Source: Pseudomonadota bacterium
GTDB lineage: Bacteria > Pseudomonadota > Gammaproteobacteria > Burkholderiales > Burkholderiaceae_C
Assembly: GCA_018241985.1 (NCBI GenBank)
Contig: JAFECV010000121.1
Span: forward strand, 1-6,750
Direction: 5' to 3'
Length of the DNA: 6,750 nt
The notes beneath the pieces were generated by a model. It was given only the letters and a program-made list of their open reading frames with translations, did not search any database and was not told the DNA's origin. This document shows, piece by piece, positions 5,166-6,750 of this stretch. Made by a program: the position numbers and the translations under genes. Position 1 is the first letter of the stretch. Each line of letters begins with the position of its first letter.

Positions 5166-6284
5166 TCACCCCTCGCGAAAGCGGCCGGCCGCCTGCCGGA
5201 TCACCTCGGCCAGCAGCCGCTCCTGGCCCTGGCGCTCGCGCAGCCAGCGCGCGTCGTTGTGGTTGCGGTTGATGTCGTCGCGCAGCATCTTCAGCGCGCC
5301 GCTCGCGTTCGCGGCCTCGGCATGCTTGTTGATCTGGTGCATGGTCAGCAGGATGTGCTCGCGCAGCGCCATGTGCTCGCCGCTGGCCGGGTCCACGTAG
5401 ACCGCGTCGAGCCCGAAGCGGCAGGCCTGGAACCGGTTGTAGGTGTAGACGAGGTAGTCGTCGTCGACCGGCACGAACGGCCGTTCGTTCATGAACCACG
5501 AGGCCAGCGCCTGCACGTAGGCGGCCAGCGCGGCGGCCCGCTCCACCGTCAGCGGCGTGTCGAACACGCGGATCTCGATCGTGCCGAACTCGGGCTTGGG
5601 CCGGATGTCCCAGTAGAAGTCCTTCATGCTGCGCACGACGCCGGTCTTCGCCATCTTGTCGAAGTACGCGGAGAACTCGTCCCAGGTCAGCGCGAACGGG
5701 GCGCGGCCCGACAGCGGGAACGCGAACACCGAATTGAGCCGGGCCGAATCGAACGCGGTGTCGTGCCCCTGCACATACGGGCTGGACGCCGACAGCGCGA
5801 TGAAATGCGGGATGTAGCGCGACATGCGGTGCAGCGTCAGCAGCGCGGTGTCGGCGTCGGGGCAGCCCACGTGCACGTGCTGGCCGAAGATCGTGAACTG
5901 CTTGGACAGGTACCCGTACAGCTCCGACAGCTCGCGAAAGCGCGACTTGTCGTAGATGCGCCGCTCGTGCCACTGCTGGAACGGATGCGTGCCGCCGCCG
6001 ACCACCGCGATGTTGAGCTTGTCGGCGCATTTCACCAGCGCATCGCGGATCTGCGAGAGCTGCGTCTGCACCTCCGCCGCCGACCGGCATACGCCGGTGG
6101 AGATCTCGATCATGCTCGAGGTGATTTCGGGCACCACGCTGCCGGGCAGCTTGTGCCGGGCCATCGCGCGCAGCATGTCGGCCGCGTACGGCGCGAGGTC
6201 GTAGTCGTGCGTGTTGACCAGTTGCAGCTCGAGCTCGACGCCGAGCGACAGCGCCGCCGACTGCTGGAACGGCTCAAGACTCAT
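5166..6284 (-). CDS. ybdK: YbdK-family carboxylate-amine ligase (putative glutamate-cysteine ligase 2)
   Basis: A 372-aa protein, the same length as E. coli YbdK, which has weak glutamate-cysteine ligase activity; the physiological substrate of the family is unsettled. Visible motifs: [11 protein letters not shown] at 14-24 (catalytic glutamates), [10 protein letters not shown] at 96-105, FGQHVHVGC at 133-141, [11 protein letters not shown] at 163-173, and [15 protein letters not shown] at 226-240 followed by [16 protein letters not shown] lies further on. These are the GCS2-type ATP-grasp-like active-site elements, so it appears functional. The ATG at 6284 is preferred over a TTG at 6296 because GGAG lies 6 nt upstream and the length then matches the family. 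It overlaps the end of the upstream antiporter by 11 bp, implying coupled translation. Cytoplasmic. A thiol-ligase or redox role is plausible, not shown. Confidence 0.94.
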   Translation of the reverse strand: MSLEPFQQSAALSLGVELELQLVNTHDYDLAPYAADMLRAMARHKLPGSVVPEITSSMIEISTGVCRSAAEVQTQLSQIRDALVKCADKLNIAVVGGGTHPFQQWHERRIYDKSRFRELSELYGYLSKQFTIFGQHVHVGCPDADTALLTLHRMSRYIPHFIALSASSPYVQGHDTAFDSARLNSVFAFPLSGRAPFALTWDEFSAYFDKMAKTGVVRSMKDFYWDIRPKPEFGTIEIRVFDTPLTVERAAALAAYVQALASWFMNERPFVPVDDDYLVYTYNRFQACRFGLDAVYVDPASGEHMALREHILLTMHQINKHAEAANASGALKMLRDDINRNHNDARWLRERQGQERLLAEVIRQAAGRFREG

Positions 6285-6750
6285 TGCCGTCTCCAAGCAC
6301 CGAGCGCACCAGCACCGGGGCCCAGGGCTGCGAGCTCTCGCCGGCCTGGTGGATCGCGACCGTCGCGATCACCGACCCCAGCATTTCCATCAGCAGGATC
6401 GTCGGCAGCGCGATCGCCGCGATCATGCTCGCGCGCTCGGGCGACGCCGCGACCGCCTCCACCGTCAGCAGCAGCGCGATCGACGACATCGGCGACATCG
6501 TGCAGCCGACCCACAGCGCCTGCTTCCAGCTCGTGCCGCTGCCGGCGTTGCCGAGCGCCACGCCGATGAACTTCGCGACCAGCCGCGCCGCCACCAGCGC
6601 CAGCACCGTGCCGGCCACCTGCCGGCTCCATTCGGCCTGCGCCGCGACCACCGACACCAGCACGAACATCAGCATCGTCAGCAGCGACGAGGCGGTGCCG
6701 AGCTGGCGCGGCCAGGCCCACGGGCGCGGGCTGGTCTGGCGCAGCAGCAT
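6274..6750 (-). CDS. Cation:proton antiporter, C-terminal part (5' partial)
   Basis: 158 codons before TGA at 6276-6274; the frame is open to the window edge. The ATG at the very end is probably an internal Met, since antiporters of this kind are about 400 aa or more. Four hydrophobic segments are visible, at about residues 20-38, 43-66, 77-98 and 107-131, then a short soluble tail. Gly/Ala-rich helices with a conserved-looking [14 protein letters not shown] stretch and a final [17 protein letters not shown] helix resemble the end of the Na+/H+ exchanger fold (CPA2, Pfam Na_H_Exchanger). Ion specificity cannot be judged from this part. It is translated just ahead of ybdK with an 11-bp overlap, so the two are co-expressed; a link between thiol chemistry and ion efflux (as in glutathione-gated Kef systems) is speculation. 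Confidence 0.75.
   Translation of the reverse strand: MLLRQTSPRPWAWPRQLGTASSLLTMLMFVLVSVVAAQAEWSRQVAGTVLALVAARLVAKFIGVALGNAGSGTSWKQALWVGCTMSPMSSIALLLTVEAVAASPERASMIAAIALPTILLMEMLGSVIATVAIHQAGESSQPWAPVLVRSVLGDGNES
6291..6294 (-). promoter_or_regulatory. ybdK: Ribosome binding site deciding the ybdK start
   Basis: GGAG on the minus strand lies 6 nt before the ATG at 6284 and inside the last codons of the antiporter gene. It favours this ATG over the TTG at 6296. Confidence 0.55.

Noticed and set aside
6285..6296. TTG start giving YbdK four more residues
   Set aside because: The ATG at 6284 has a well-spaced GGAG and gives the family's exact usual length.
6352..6370. Perfect 9-bp inverted repeat GATCGCGAC/GTCGCGATC in the antiporter gene
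   Set aside because: It lies in codons for an ordinary Val/Ile/Ala/Thr membrane helix, where GATCGCGA-type words arise from codon bias; no other sign of a site.
4524..6569. A 681-codon plus-strand open frame across ybdK and the 5' half of thiL
   Set aside because: It is antisense to two genes with clear family motifs, is dominated by Arg/Ala/Val/Gln of high-GC shadow frames, and crosses the intergenic repeat.

Overview
This is a GC-rich, gene-dense stretch of bacterial chromosome. The thiL-pgpA-cinA(pncC) cluster with ATGA start/stop overlaps, the YbdK-type ligase next to a cation:proton antiporter, and the style of the intergenic repeats all point to a betaproteobacterium, most likely Burkholderiales close to Comamonadaceae. 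The taxon is an inference from gene content and codon style; no rRNA or marker gene was checked.

Layout. (1) Bases 1-2634, plus strand: a signalling operon made of the C-terminal ATPase domain of a sensor histidine kinase (cut by the window edge), a 409-aa protein with an N-terminal receiver domain fused to a histidine kinase, and a 327-aa response regulator whose C-terminal ~200 residues I cannot assign to a family. Short gaps and shared receiver-domain style suggest one phosphorelay. (2) 2635-2892: a convergent intergenic region almost filled by one copy of a ~200-230 bp hairpin-rich repeat. (3) 2893-4906, minus strand: thiL (thiamine-monophosphate kinase), pgpA (phosphatidylglycerophosphatase A) and cinA/pncC (nicotinamide-nucleotide amidase domain), transcribed in that order, each start overlapping the previous stop by 4 bp. 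thiL carries an AT-rich, partly palindromic stretch inside its coding sequence. (4) 4907-5165: a second copy of the repeat, in opposite orientation. (5) 5166-6750, minus strand: a YbdK-family carboxylate-amine ligase preceded by, and overlapping, the C-terminal end of a membrane cation:proton antiporter that runs off the window.

Most notable is the repeat pair. The two copies are inverted relative to each other, align collinearly over about 205 positions with about 30 differences by hand count, have matching CTCCCCCAG-type ends, and each begins only 4-7 nt after the stop codon of a gene read in the same direction. One stem shows a compensatory base-pair change between copies. They bracket the whole thiL-pgpA-cinA operon. 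The other points worth following are the unassigned output domain of the response regulator and the low-GC insertion-like segment in thiL. I see no CRISPR array, tRNA, rRNA, transposase or prophage gene.
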